Assembly (NCBI GenBank): GCA_002375765.1
Contig: DFMV01000081.1
Coordinates: 1 to 64,000 of the forward strand
From: Rhizobiales bacterium UBA3584
GTDB taxonomy: Bacteria; Pseudomonadota; Alphaproteobacteria; Rhizobiales; Devosiaceae
Reading direction: 5' to 3'
Length of the DNA stretch: 64,000 bases
Shown: positions 1 to 8,999 of the stretch, in pieces
Layout of the letters: every line of letters starts with the position of its first letter
Numbering within the stretch: position 1 is the stretch's first letter
Translations under genes and position numbers: made by a program
Notes under the pieces: generated by a model
The model's database searches: none
What the model was told of the DNA's origin: nothing
Seen by the model: the letters and a program-made list of their open reading frames with translations, nothing else

Positions 1-31
1 CCAGAAATCTAGGGGCTATTCAAATACCGAA

Positions 32-1642
32 ATGAACGACAAAAAGAATGAGCTCGACTGGATCGAGGGAATGATGCGCGTGAGCCAGTTTGATTTTCCC
101 GAAAGTGGACCATTCGTTTCAAACACTGAAGATGAGCCGGACGGTATGGTCGATCTGGGATGGGACCAGAACAAGCCCTTCCCTGCCTATCGCGTGACCA
201 ACCCCGACGGATCGTCTGAACTCGTTCCGTTCACGCCGCTCGCTCAAACCCCTCCGGAGGGCTATCTCGGCGATTTCTATGTCGATGAATTCACCGATGC
301 AGCGATCAAGAGGCGGTGGAAGTGCCTGCGGGATCGCGTCGCCATCGAGCAGGTCTTTAGCGCGCGCGACGACATCGCTGTTCCCCATCAGTTCCGCGCG
401 ACGGGAACGCTTGACCCCCACGGCCGGATTAATCCAGAAGACGATATCGATCTTAGCCAAGTTCGACGCCCCAGTTATTTTGGCCAGGCCCCTTACAACG
501 AGCCCATTGCCCAGGCGGACCATGCAACCAGTGCCGTTGAGTTCACGGTGCCCCGTGAGCCGCACGAAACCCAGCACATGGGACTTTCGGGGTCGATCAA
601 ACTCAGAGGATGGCACTTGCACGGCCGAGGCGTTCCCGACGGCAAGGGCGGGACGGTTCGAGCCCTGGTGGTGGTCAATGCCGGCCGGACCATGGAGACA
701 ACGGCCATCCAGGAAAGCAGCGAACCACCGATTTATTGGGAGAGTTCGCGAGAAAAATGGTTGATTAATCCGACCGGTGTGGGCTTTGCACAAAACGAAT
801 GCTGGGGGCTGACCGGTTGGCGGACCAACCATATCCTGGCCTATTGGCAGGCCGGGTTCGACGTCCTGACCTTTGATAAGCGGGGCCACGGGATTTCGGG
901 CGGTCAAAACGACTCCAACACCAACGAACAGGCCCAGGACATCTTCCGAGCTCTCGATGCACTCGAAACCGGCTCCGGCCTAAAGATCCTCACTCCTCAA
1001 GGAGATCTGCTTGAAGGTGATGGCGCAGCAGGTCGCCTCCTTGGGGGGTATGGCCGGGCCAAAGATGTGCCCGTGATCATCACAGGCGCTTCACAGGGTT
1101 GTATGATCACCTGTTGGGCAATGCACAAAAATTTCGTCGGTGGATGCGATTTTGAGCGGGGTGAAGTGACCCAAGCGGACCCGCTGGGCTATAATATACG
1201 TGCCGCCATCCTGTTTGCGCCATTTCCGTCGGGCTTGGGATATCGTGCCCCAATCGACTCGCTCGTAGAGGCCTCACGACGCCTCGACCTCAACGTCCAA
1301 ATGTTTCTCTCCAGCGAAACACTGGCAACCATCGATCGTTGGCCCGGCGTCTTCATTGGCCGAGGGCTTTGGGATTACTCTGAATCCCTGGAAGGCTCTT
1401 TAGAGATCTATCGTCGCGCTAAAGGTCCCAAAGCCTTCGTTACGGTCCGGGGGCCTCACAGCGAAAATGAGTGGGGGCCCGAGAGTACCGCCTATATGCG
1501 CGATCATATGGTCAAGTTCGCACTCAATATCCTGTCCGACCAAGCCATGACTGACCTGCCACAGCCGCGCAGCCTAAGAGAGGCAGTCGAGAATGCCCCG
1601 CCCTATTGGTCCTATGGGGCACAGTTGCCTGACCAACGCTAG
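32..1642 (+). CDS. Alpha/beta hydrolase family protein
   Basis: A 536-residue alpha/beta hydrolase. The nucleophile elbow GASQG places Ser354 as the likely catalytic serine. Upstream is the FDKRGHG segment typical of the fold, and a late HS pair (GPHSENEW) is a candidate for the catalytic His. The first 180 residues are a family-specific N-terminal extension without a signal peptide, so the enzyme is probably cytoplasmic. The ATG at 32 has no obvious Shine-Dalgarno sequence, and only 31 bases of upstream sequence are in the window. A strong terminator follows, separating it from the MarR operon. Its place beside a flavin monooxygenase and an amidase suggests ester or C-C hydrolysis in the same catabolic route, but the substrate is unknown. 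Confidence 0.85.
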   Translation: MNDKKNELDWIEGMMRVSQFDFPESGPFVSNTEDEPDGMVDLGWDQNKPFPAYRVTNPDGSSELVPFTPLAQTPPEGYLGDFYVDEFTDAAIKRRWKCLRDRVAIEQVFSARDDIAVPHQFRATGTLDPHGRINPEDDIDLSQVRRPSYFGQAPYNEPIAQADHATSAVEFTVPREPHETQHMGLSGSIKLRGWHLHGRGVPDGKGGTVRALVVVNAGRTMETTAIQESSEPPIYWESSREKWLINPTGVGFAQNECWGLTGWRTNHILAYWQAGFDVLTFDKRGHGISGGQNDSNTNEQAQDIFRALDALETGSGLKILTPQGDLLEGDGAAGRLLGGYGRAKDVPVIITGASQGCMITCWAMHKNFVGGCDFERGEVTQADPLGYNIRAAILFAPFPSGLGYRAPIDSLVEASRRLDLNVQMFLSSETLATIDRWPGVFIGRGLWDYSESLEGSLEIYRRAKGPKAFVTVRGPHSENEWGPESTAYMRDHMVKFALNILSDQAMTDLPQPRSLREAVENAPPYWSYGAQLPDQR

Positions 1643-1661
1643 GCGATAAGCATTTGCATTT

Positions 1662-1695
1662 GGGCGGCCATTGAGCCGCCCATTTCGTCTTTTTG
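1662..1695 (+). terminator. Rho-independent terminator after the hydrolase
   Basis: Perfect 7-bp stem GGGCGGC/GCCGCCC (1662-1668 and 1675-1681) with loop CATTGA, followed by a T-rich tail ending in TTTTT at about 1691. It lies 20 bases after the hydrolase stop. Confidence 0.85.
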
Positions 1696-1716
1696 CGTGA
1701 AATTTCACATGCATTC

Positions 1717-1745
1717 TTGACAAGGTACTTAACTAACTTAATTAT
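1717..1745 (+). promoter_or_regulatory. Promoter and possible MarR operator
   Basis: A consensus -35 TTGACA (1717-1722) is followed 17 bases later by AATTAT (1740-1745). Between them is an imperfect palindrome, TTAACTAACTTAA, matching its own complement at 10 of 13 positions. It is 29 bases before the MarR start, so autoregulation is plausible. Confidence 0.5.
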
Positions 1746-1773
1746 GTTCCCACACTATCCATGGGAGGCGAAG

Positions 1774-2316
1774 ATGGAACAGGACATTCAATTCGAACCC
1801 ACGGTGGGACGGGAGGACCTTTTGATTGCTGGCAAGGATGATGCGTTCCGCGAGATGGTGCACAACCTGCTGGCCTTTTCGGCCCGGCTCGAGCAAATCC
1901 GCTCCCGATTTGGAGCGTTTGTCGGCCTTTCGGGGGTCCAGTACACTCTGCTCATCAGCATCAGGCAGCTACAGTCGGAACGCGGGGTTGGCGTGCGAGC
2001 TCTCGCCGATCACCTCGCGTTTTCCCCGCCATTCGTAACCAGTGAAACGACCAAGCTCGTAAAATTGGGACTTGTGACCAAGACTCCCAATCCCGACGAC
2101 CAGCGCCGTGTTCATATGCGTGTCTCGGACAAAGGCACTGCTCTTCTGTCTCAGCTGGCGCCCGTACAGCAGGAAGTCAACGACCTGCTGTTTGAACCGG
2201 TGAATGCCGCCAACTACGCCCTCGTGCGGCAACTGGCGGCCTCTCTGCGGGCGAGCGCGGAAAAGGCAGTCCTGCTCTCGGACTACCTTGTGGGCACGGA
2301 AAGGAGCGATCAATGA
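1774..2316 (+). CDS. MarR-family transcriptional regulator
   Basis: Winged-helix regulator of about 180 residues. The recognition region reads GVRALADHLAFSPPFVTSET and the wing contains the usual DDQRR (NPDDQRRVHMRVSDKG). An upstream in-frame start exists at 1693, but ATG 1774 is preceded by GGGAGG at good spacing and lies downstream of the -35/-10 pair, so I prefer it. The stop overlaps the start of the flavin reductase (ATGA), so the two are translationally coupled. It probably controls the downstream monooxygenase operon in response to a phenolic or related ligand; the ligand is inference. Confidence 0.9.
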   Translation: MEQDIQFEPTVGREDLLIAGKDDAFREMVHNLLAFSARLEQIRSRFGAFVGLSGVQYTLLISIRQLQSERGVGVRALADHLAFSPPFVTSETTKLVKLGLVTKTPNPDDQRRVHMRVSDKGTALLSQLAPVQQEVNDLLFEPVNAANYALVRQLAASLRASAEKAVLLSDYLVGTERSDQ

Positions 2317-2846
2317 GTGCTTCGGCATCCACAAGCATTGATCCCCGCGAAATGCGTCAGGCGCTGGGCCAATTCCCAACGGGCGTCTGTATCGTAACTT
2401 GCCGCGGTGCCGGCGAAGATTGCGGGATGACGATGAGTTCGTTCAATTCCCTCTCGCTCGACCCCCCGCTTGTCTTGTTCAGCGTGGATAAACGCGCCTT
2501 AAGCCTCCCCCATTGGGAGCAGGCCAAGGGATTTGCGATCAACATCCTTTCCGACAACCAACAGGCAATTTCCAACCGATTTGCCCGTGCCGGCTCCAAC
2601 AAATGGGAGGGCACCCATTTTCACAGAGGGTTTGCCGAGGCCCCCGTTCTGGCGGGCGTCGCCGCCGTCTTTGAGTGTCGTCCGTGGGCAACCCATGATG
2701 GCGGAGATCACATCCTCTTCATCGTGGAAGTGATCGAGATGCGCTCAACCCCCGACCGACGCCCCCTGGTTTTCTCCAAGGGACGCTACGCAAAGCTAGA
2801 ACAAACCCAAGACGTGGCCCCTTGGCCGCTCGCAATTCACTACTGA
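2313..2846 (+). CDS. Flavin reductase (HpaC-like component)
   Basis: A 177-residue flavin reductase domain protein. GQFPTGVCIVT near residues 19-29 and FNSLSLDPPLVLFSVDK are the characteristic FMN/FAD-binding segments of the NAD(P)H:flavin oxidoreductases that feed reduced flavin to two-component monooxygenases. It overlaps marR by ATGA and is followed 21 bases later by an HpaB-type oxygenase preceded by AAAGGAGG, so the pair probably forms one two-component system. Confidence 0.9.
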   Translation: MSASASTSIDPREMRQALGQFPTGVCIVTCRGAGEDCGMTMSSFNSLSLDPPLVLFSVDKRALSLPHWEQAKGFAINILSDNQQAISNRFARAGSNKWEGTHFHRGFAEAPVLAGVAAVFECRPWATHDGGDHILFIVEVIEMRSTPDRRPLVFSKGRYAKLEQTQDVAPWPLAIHY

Positions 2847-2867
2847 CCCCCAAAGGAGGACGTCGCC

Positions 2868-4355
2868 ATGGTTAAGACCGGCGCTCAACACATTGCATCA
2901 CTCAATGACGGTCGTTCCGTCTATATCAACGGCGAACATGCGGGCGATGTTAGCGTCCATCCCGCCTTTCGCAGAACCGTCCAGTCGACGGGCAAGCTAT
3001 ATGATTTCCAGTCGCGTCCTGAAAATTTGGACCTGATGACCTATCAGGTCGGTGAAAATAGTGACTTGAGAGCCAACCGGATTTGGCAGCTGCCCAGGTC
3101 ATACGGAGAGCTGGTCGAGCGCCGAAAAGCGCTGGTTGCATGGACCGAAATCCATGGTGGCTTTCTGGGGCGAGCCCCGGACCACGTCGCATCGTGTATT
3201 TCGGGCATGTATATGGGAATCGACGTCTTCGAGTCCTACGACAGCAACCGCGCCAAGGCCCTGGCCGAATATTATCGCTACGCGCGGGACAATGAGCTCT
3301 ACCTCACCTACGTGATTATTAATCCCCAGGCTGATCGCTCCAAGGCCGCCAATGAGCAGCAGGATCCGTTCCTTACTGCCGGGGTGGTCGATCAGGACGC
3401 CGAAGGTTTGACCATTCGCGGGGCAAAGATGCTCGCGACGGGCGGGATCATGGCCAATGAGGTCTTTGTGACCTGCATCCAGCCGTTGCGTGAGGGCGAA
3501 GAGCCATACGCCGTTTCCTTTGCTATTCCCATGAATGCAAAGGGTCTGAAGATCCTTTCGCGCCGCTCGTACGAACAAGCTGCAACCAGCGTCTATGACT
3601 ACCCGCTCGCCAGCCGGTTCGACGAGAATGACGCTGTCCTATATTTTGATGACGTCAAGGTTCCCTGGGACCGAGTCTTTGTAAACCAGGACACGGCGAT
3701 GTGCATGAAACAATTCATGGCCACCCCGGCTCACGTCTACCAAAACTACCAGGCCCAGATCCGCCTCATGGTCAAAATGCGGTTCTTGGTCGGTATCGCC
3801 CGCAAAATAGCCGATACCAACGGCATCATCAATTTTCCTCCAGTCAAGGAGACGCTGGGAAAGCTGGCCGCCCAGAACAATCTCGTGGATTCTCTCGTTC
3901 ATGCAATGGAGATCAAGGGACAATCGCGGAACGGCTATTTCATCCCCGACACGCACACGCTCTATTCAGCTCAGGTTCTCACCCAAGAGCTCTACGGGCA
4001 GGTCATCACGACTCTGCGCGAACTGGCGGGCGGCGGTCTGATCATGTTGCCCTCATCCGTCGAGGATTTTGCCAATCCAGAATTGCGCGAGCTCATTGGC
4101 AAAACCCAGCAATCGCCGACGTCATCGTCCGAAGGCCGCGTGAAATTCTTCAAGCTTGCATGGGACGCCGTGGGCTCGGAGTTTGCTTCCCGTCATAGCC
4201 AGTACGAAATGTTTTATGCGGGCGCCAATTTTGTCACCAAGGGGCACAGCTTCCGCTCGTTTGACTGGGACAGCTGCACCCAGTTGGTCGATCGCATGCT
4301 CGACAGCTATTCGCTCGAGGACGAGCTCAAGACAACCAAATCATCAGCGGCGTAA
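2868..4355 (+). CDS. HpaB-type flavin-dependent monooxygenase, oxygenase component
   Basis: A 495-residue member of the 4-hydroxyphenylacetate 3-hydroxylase (HpaB/PvcC) family, which uses FADH2 and O2 to hydroxylate phenolic or heteroaromatic substrates. The acyl-CoA-dehydrogenase-like fold is seen in RAPDHVASCISGMYMG, GAKMLATGG and YFDDVKVPWDRVFV, and the length is normal for the family. It follows its likely reductase and precedes a cupin and an amidase. None of the other hpa pathway genes (HpaD-I) is present, so the substrate may not be 4-hydroxyphenylacetate. Confidence 0.88.
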   Translation: MVKTGAQHIASLNDGRSVYINGEHAGDVSVHPAFRRTVQSTGKLYDFQSRPENLDLMTYQVGENSDLRANRIWQLPRSYGELVERRKALVAWTEIHGGFLGRAPDHVASCISGMYMGIDVFESYDSNRAKALAEYYRYARDNELYLTYVIINPQADRSKAANEQQDPFLTAGVVDQDAEGLTIRGAKMLATGGIMANEVFVTCIQPLREGEEPYAVSFAIPMNAKGLKILSRRSYEQAATSVYDYPLASRFDENDAVLYFDDVKVPWDRVFVNQDTAMCMKQFMATPAHVYQNYQAQIRLMVKMRFLVGIARKIADTNGIINFPPVKETLGKLAAQNNLVDSLVHAMEIKGQSRNGYFIPDTHTLYSAQVLTQELYGQVITTLRELAGGGLIMLPSSVEDFANPELRELIGKTQQSPTSSSEGRVKFFKLAWDAVGSEFASRHSQYEMFYAGANFVTKGHSFRSFDWDSCTQLVDRMLDSYSLEDELKTTKSSAA

Positions 4356-4364
4356 GGAACCAAA

Positions 4365-4748
4365 ATGGCTATCAACAAGCAGCATCTTGAATTTTTCCCC
4401 GTCGACATGGGCACAGAAGGTTGGCACGTCCCAGCTGGCTATCCTGAGGGAATCGAACAGAAAATTCTCGCTGGCGCTCTCGATGAAGACGCAAAGTCTG
4501 GCAACCGCACGCGCCTCTTGCGGTTTGCACCCGGTGTGTTCACCACCAAACCATTCGTCCACGACTACTGGGAGGAAGTCTATTTGGTTTCAGGTGATCT
4601 CACGGTGGGGAACGACGAGAACGGGAAAGGTGGTGAGAGCTTCTCACCCAACACCTATGCGTGTCGCCCCCCTGGAGCCTATCACGGCCCCTTCAAGTCG
4701 GAGCAAGGGTGTGTCCTGCTCGAAATCCATTACTACGACGAAGACTAA
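4365..4748 (+). CDS. Cupin-domain protein
   Basis: A 127-residue small cupin. HDYWEEVYLVSGDLTVG (residues 65-81) is cupin motif 1 with a possible metal-binding His and Glu pair, and PPGAYHGPFKS is motif 2. It lies 9 bases after the monooxygenase gene and 5 bases before the amidase, so it belongs to the operon. Such proteins can be dioxygenases, isomerases or ligand sensors; its reaction cannot be told from sequence alone. Confidence 0.8.
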   Translation: MAINKQHLEFFPVDMGTEGWHVPAGYPEGIEQKILAGALDEDAKSGNRTRLLRFAPGVFTTKPFVHDYWEEVYLVSGDLTVGNDENGKGGESFSPNTYACRPPGAYHGPFKSEQGCVLLEIHYYDED

Positions 4749-4753
4749 CCAAA

Positions 4754-6094
4754 ATGGTGACGCTCTCGGAACTTGCACGCAAACTCGAAAAGGGAGAGGC
4801 AACGAGCCTCTCCCTGGTCACGCAATATCTGGAAACCATCGAGAAGTCCGACGACCCTAATGCGCCGGTATTTGTCGCTCTCGACCGAGAGCGCGCACTG
4901 GCCGATGCCCAGCGCGTCGATGATCTTCGCGCCGAAGGGAAGTCCCCTTCACTTCTCGCCGGCATCCCAATTTCAATAAAGGCATTGTTTGACGTCGAAG
5001 GATTGGTGACGACGGCCGGTTCGACCGTTCTAAAAAGTGCCGCACCGGCCCGACAAGACGCAGAAGTCATCAAGCGGCTGCGGACGGCCGGGCTGATCAT
5101 CCTTGGGCACACCAACATGACCGAGTTCGCCTATTCCGGTCTTGGCATCAATCCCCATTATGGGACGCCCGCCAACCCCGCCGATCCCACGACACCACGC
5201 ATCCCCGGCGGTTCGTCATCGGGCGCAGCCGTCTCGGTCGCCCGAAATATGGCCGCCGCAGCGATCGGCACCGACACGGGCGGCTCTTGCCGCATACCCG
5301 CCGCCTTGTGTGGCCTGACTGGTTTTAAACCAACGGCGTCACGCGTCCCCCTGGAGGGGGCCTATCCCCTCTCGAAATCCCTCGACAGCATTGGCCCGAT
5401 TGGTGCCAGCGTGGAATGCTGCGCGCTGCTTGACGCGATCATGGGCGGCGATCACCCAGCTGCCCCCGATCAGGTCAAGCCGTCAAAGCTGAAATTGGCA
5501 GTTCTGGTCAATTACGTGACCGATGACGTTGAAGCGGCAGTGTCGCACGCATTCTCGGTGGCAATAGACCGCTTGGCAGACGCCGGGGTGACGATTGAAG
5601 AAATCAGGCTCGAGGACCTTGACCGACTGCCCGAACTCAACGCGCGCGGCGGTATCGTTGCTCACGAGGCTCTGATGGTCCACCAGGAGCTGCTCGCCTC
5701 GTCGGCCGAGCTATACGACCCGCGGGTCAGCGTGCGTATCGAGAAAGCCTTGCAACAGGAACCGGGCGAATATGAGCGCCTTTTGAACATTCGCCAAGAG
5801 ATGATCAAAGCGGCAAACAGTGCGACCGCGCCCTATGACGCCGTAATATTCCCCACGACGCCTTTCGTCGCTCCGACGCTTGCAGAACTGGAGGATGAAC
5901 AAGTCTATGGACGCGCGAACCTCTTAGCTCTTCGCAATCCGACAGTGGCCAATTTTCTCGATCGCTGCGCTGTCTCGATCCCGATTCCGGTCGGTGGCGG
6001 CATGCCGGTTGGCATGAATTTAATGGGGTCTCACGGTGGGGACAGATCCTTGCTGGGCGTCGCGCACTCTGCCGAAGCGATATTGAGGGGTTAA
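4754..6094 (+). CDS. Amidase, amidase-signature family
   Basis: Amidase of 446 residues with a complete Ser-cisSer-Lys triad: Lys76 in ISIKALF, cis-Ser154 in GGSSSG and nucleophile Ser178 in DTGGSCR, with spacing matching well-studied family members. An in-frame start at 4661 would run through the cupin gene; ATG 4754 just after the cupin stop is the sensible start. It hydrolyses an amide (R-CO-NH2 or an N-substituted amide) to the acid. It is the last gene of the MarR-led operon and ends 6 bases from the convergent GntR gene. Confidence 0.88.
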   Translation: MVTLSELARKLEKGEATSLSLVTQYLETIEKSDDPNAPVFVALDRERALADAQRVDDLRAEGKSPSLLAGIPISIKALFDVEGLVTTAGSTVLKSAAPARQDAEVIKRLRTAGLIILGHTNMTEFAYSGLGINPHYGTPANPADPTTPRIPGGSSSGAAVSVARNMAAAAIGTDTGGSCRIPAALCGLTGFKPTASRVPLEGAYPLSKSLDSIGPIGASVECCALLDAIMGGDHPAAPDQVKPSKLKLAVLVNYVTDDVEAAVSHAFSVAIDRLADAGVTIEEIRLEDLDRLPELNARGGIVAHEALMVHQELLASSAELYDPRVSVRIEKALQQEPGEYERLLNIRQEMIKAANSATAPYDAVIFPTTPFVAPTLAELEDEQVYGRANLLALRNPTVANFLDRCAVSIPIPVGGGMPVGMNLMGSHGGDRSLLGVAHSAEAILRG

Positions 6095-6100
6095 GCTCGA

Positions 6101-6757
6101 TCAGGCGCGCATGATCTGGCTCGTTGCGTTCATCTGGAAAGACGCGATGTGTTCGCGCATCGCTTTTTCCGCAACGTCGAGATTGCCCGACTTTATGCCT
6201 TCAATGACTGCCGCATGTTGCTCGCAAACCCGAATATTGTGATCGGGTGCCTTGAGCGAGATGAACCAGAACCGCAACGCCTTGTCATGGAGACTGGAGA
6301 GCACATCTCCTAGGATACGGTTGCTGGCCGATTGCGTGATCAAGCGATGGAAATCGCGGTCGAGCGAAATGAACTCTTCGATATTGCGGTCCTTGGCCGC
6401 CCGCCAGATGGCAGCAAGATTGGCCTCCATCATGGCAATCTCGGCGCGACTTGCCCTTTCGGCCGCCCAACGGACGGCGGCCGTCTCATTGACCATACGC
6501 ATCTCGATAACCTCCATGAAATCATCGAGACTGACGGGACTGACCACGATCCCCTTGCGGGGCATGACGTCGACGAGTCCATCGACAGCCAACCGGTCGA
6601 TCGCCTGAATCACCGGCGTTCTTCCTATGTTGAGAGCCTCAGCCAGGTCCGTGACCGTCAAAGGCTGCCCGGGGCGGAGTTCACACGTCACTATGAGCTT
6701 GCGTATCTCATCGTAAGCGGTGTCGCGGAGCGAAACCCTTTTGCCAACAGTTTTCAT
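6101..6757 (-). CDS. GntR-family regulator, FCD (FadR) subfamily
   Basis: N-terminal winged helix (TVTDLAEALNIGRTPVIQAIDRLAVDGLV) followed by an all-helical FCD ligand domain containing the expected metal-binding residues (DRDFHRLI and EQHAAVIEGI). Two start codons stand in tandem (TTG 6760, ATG 6757); the ATG is 7 bases from GGAGG. It lies downstream of the DUF2848 gene on the same strand and probably governs the divergent promoter shared with the Liv-type transporter. Confidence 0.9.
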   Translation of the reverse strand: MKTVGKRVSLRDTAYDEIRKLIVTCELRPGQPLTVTDLAEALNIGRTPVIQAIDRLAVDGLVDVMPRKGIVVSPVSLDDFMEVIEMRMVNETAAVRWAAERASRAEIAMMEANLAAIWRAAKDRNIEEFISLDRDFHRLITQSASNRILGDVLSSLHDKALRFWFISLKAPDHNIRVCEQHAAVIEGIKSGNLDVAEKAMREHIASFQMNATSQIMRA

Positions 6758-6786
6758 CAAATGTCCTCCGCGCCCATCTATACGAC

Positions 6787-7473
6787 CTACCCTACATCTT
6801 CGAGGATCGCGGTATCGTAGCGGAACGAGATCGTCCGGCTCAGTTTCGGATCCTCGACCTCACACTCAAAGCTTGTAAAGCTCCTTACGCCTCCAATTGC
6901 CGGCAGCGTGCCGCAAAACATTGCTGTGCCATCAGCGAGCGTGTCGGTGCCTGTATATCGTTTGATCAGATCGCGCGGATCAAGAAGCCCGTCCACACGC
7001 CCCTCCTGATAGAGCACGCGTTCGCCATCCTCAATCACATAGCTGCGCAATATCAGTGAGTCCCAGTGGTCAGCGACTTCGCTAAACGGCCATACACGGT
7101 CCGCCACTGGCTTGTCGCACATCTGTTTCGAGACCGTCACTCCATAGGCTTCGACTTTGCGATCGGTATGATCGGAACCAAGACCGACGAAGAGGTCTCC
7201 ATCAGCAGCAATCAAGACCAGCTCGGCTTCGCCGCTCGAATTCTCACCGGTCGCCTGGACGACAGGATCACTGTTCAAGCGGGAGGGCGAAACCCTGTAG
7301 AACGTTGGTGTTGCTTTGGGCCGTGCGATGCCGAGCGCCTCCAGCTCGGCAATATGATGTTCCATTGCCTCGCGATTGCGACCGGCCCAGCCAGCTATGA
7401 CAAGAGCGTCGATATCAAACCGTACTGCGCGCTCGCCCGTTTGGCTGTCCACAGTCATATTGAGTGCCACCAT
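6787..7473 (-). CDS. DUF2848 protein
   Basis: A 228-residue protein of the DUF2848 family, recognised from LFVGLGSDHTDRKVEAYGVTVSKQ and MFCGTLPAIGG. The arrangement resembles fumarylacetoacetase-fold hydrolases, but no biochemical function is established that I know of. The start is well placed behind AGGAGGAG. It is the first gene of a leftward pair with the GntR regulator and is divergent from the Liv-type ABC operon, suggesting that it acts on the imported compound or a product of it. Confidence 0.8.
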   Translation of the reverse strand: MVALNMTVDSQTGERAVRFDIDALVIAGWAGRNREAMEHHIAELEALGIARPKATPTFYRVSPSRLNSDPVVQATGENSSGEAELVLIAADGDLFVGLGSDHTDRKVEAYGVTVSKQMCDKPVADRVWPFSEVADHWDSLILRSYVIEDGERVLYQEGRVDGLLDPRDLIKRYTGTDTLADGTAMFCGTLPAIGGVRSFTSFECEVEDPKLSRTISFRYDTAILEDVG

Positions 7474-7522
7474 TTCGGCTCCTCCTTTGGTTGTAGCGAA
7501 TGGTCTGCATCACCAAAGATGC

Positions 7523-7564
7523 TTGACAGCAATGCATGGTAATGATCTTGTGATATTTCACAAG
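7523..7564 (+). promoter_or_regulatory. Divergent promoter region with GntR-type operator
   Basis: The 144-base divergent gap carries TTGACA (7523-7528) and a perfect inverted repeat, CTTGTGATATTTCACAAG (7547-7564, 7-bp arms around TATT). The TTGTnnnnnnnACAA core resembles FadR-type operators and lies where it would block transcription of the binding-protein gene. Confidence 0.6.
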
Positions 7565-7617
7565 CGTTTTATTTGACCGTAGGGAAAGGTCGACCGCTTG
7601 CAAAGGAAGGACAGGGA

Positions 7618-8910
7618 ATGAAACATATCGTACGCACTGCTGGGACGCTGATGGCGTCTCTCGTCCTCGCAACCCAGGCCATGGCTCAGGACAAACCCGA
7701 GCAGATCGACGTGGGGGTCTTTACGTTCACTTCTGGTGCTCCAGCAGCCTATGGCCAGCCCGGCGCCCAAGGAGCCGAGCTGATGGTCGACCTGATCAAC
7801 GCCGCCGGCGGCATTGATGGGGTGCCTCTCAGAGCGACGATCGTTGACGAAGCCCAAGGGGCCGAAGGGGTCATTGCCGAATATCGCCGTCTTGCTGGTG
7901 AAACCAGTTATCAGGTGATGATCGCAGCACTTTCTTCGAGCAACTGTCTTGCATTGGCGCCCGTTGCCGAGCAAATGCAAATGCCAACGATCAGCTGGAA
8001 CTGCGATACGCACCAGCTCTTTTTGGACCAACAGCTCGACTACACGTTCCGGCCCAATGGGAACACCATTCCCGAATTTGTGGCCTATGTCGCTTACCTG
8101 CTTCAGGTCAATCCCGACATCGAACGAGTCGCAATCATCAATCCTGACTATGCTTTTGGCCATGACGCCGCCGAGATCGTTAAGGCGGCCTTCCGCGCCT
8201 TTAAGCCCGATGTCGAAATTGTCGCTGAGCTCTTCCCGAGCCTTGGCGCTTCGAGCTACCAGACCGAAGTATCTCGCCTATCGGCCGCTCGCCCGGACGC
8301 CATCTTTTCCAACCTATGGGGTGCAGATCTCGAAAACTTCGTCCGTCAGGCCCAGCCGCGCGGCCTCCTCACGCAAAGCCAGACTGTCCTGGCGCTCGGC
8401 GAGACCATCCTCCAGCGTATCGATCTGCCAGACGGTGTGATCGTCGGCATGCTCGGTGACGGATATTGGCTCACACCCGACGCCCAGGCCAACGAGGATA
8501 CCGTGGCCTTCGCTGAGGAATATGCGACCCGCTTTGGCGAGTATCCGGTATTTCCCACCATGAAAATGGCCAATAGCTTCATGGTTATGAAAGCGGCCTA
8601 TGAAGCCGCGATCAAGGCCAATAATGGCGAATGGCCTTCACGCGATGAGATCGCCACAGCCCTGGAGGGCATCGAGACTGCGACGTTTACAGGCACTGCG
8701 CGTCTGCGCGAGGACAACGACGGATACGTTGATCAGGTGATTGGCGTCACTGGACCTTCGGACACCTACGACTTCTCAGTCATCACCAACATGGTGCGGT
8801 ACGACGGCGAAGCCCTGATGGCACCTTTGGGAGAAGATCCGATTGCGTGGATCGAGACCCTCACACCAGAGTTCCTCGAGACGCTTCCCGAGCCTGGCTC
8901 CTATAACTAA
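7618..8910 (+). CDS. ABC transporter substrate-binding protein, branched-chain amino-acid type
   Basis: A periplasmic binding protein of 430 residues in the Leu/Ile/Val-binding (type I) family. It has a classical signal peptide ending AMA|QDK. Family hallmarks are IDVGVFTFTSGAPAAYGQPGAQGAELMVDLIN (shown here only as a mark of the first beta-alpha unit) and the hinge region around NPDYAFGHDAAE. An upstream in-frame start at 7573 is rejected because ATG 7618 has AAGGAAGG and the signal peptide. The substrate is unknown; such proteins also bind aromatic acids and amides. Confidence 0.92.
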   Translation: MKHIVRTAGTLMASLVLATQAMAQDKPEQIDVGVFTFTSGAPAAYGQPGAQGAELMVDLINAAGGIDGVPLRATIVDEAQGAEGVIAEYRRLAGETSYQVMIAALSSSNCLALAPVAEQMQMPTISWNCDTHQLFLDQQLDYTFRPNGNTIPEFVAYVAYLLQVNPDIERVAIINPDYAFGHDAAEIVKAAFRAFKPDVEIVAELFPSLGASSYQTEVSRLSAARPDAIFSNLWGADLENFVRQAQPRGLLTQSQTVLALGETILQRIDLPDGVIVGMLGDGYWLTPDAQANEDTVAFAEEYATRFGEYPVFPTMKMANSFMVMKAAYEAAIKANNGEWPSRDEIATALEGIETATFTGTARLREDNDGYVDQVIGVTGPSDTYDFSVITNMVRYDGEALMAPLGEDPIAWIETLTPEFLETLPEPGSYN

Positions 8911-8918
8911 CGGCGTGT

Positions 8919-8957
8919 GCGCGGAGCCTTGTCCTTTTGAGGGGACCGGCTCCGCGC
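8919..8957 (+). promoter_or_regulatory. Intercistronic hairpin after the binding-protein gene
   Basis: Ten-base perfect stem GCGCGGAGCC/GGCTCCGCGC (8919-8928, 8948-8957) enclosing a smaller GTCC/GGAC stem. There is no T-run, so it is better read as an mRNA stabiliser or partial terminator than as a full terminator. Confidence 0.7.
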
Positions 8958-8999
8958 CACCGGCACCCAAGCGGTGCAGACCTCACGGATGGACAAGAT

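Noticed and set aside
3099..3578. 159-residue reverse frame inside the HpaB-like gene
   Set aside because: Shadow of a well-supported gene, without start signal or domain.
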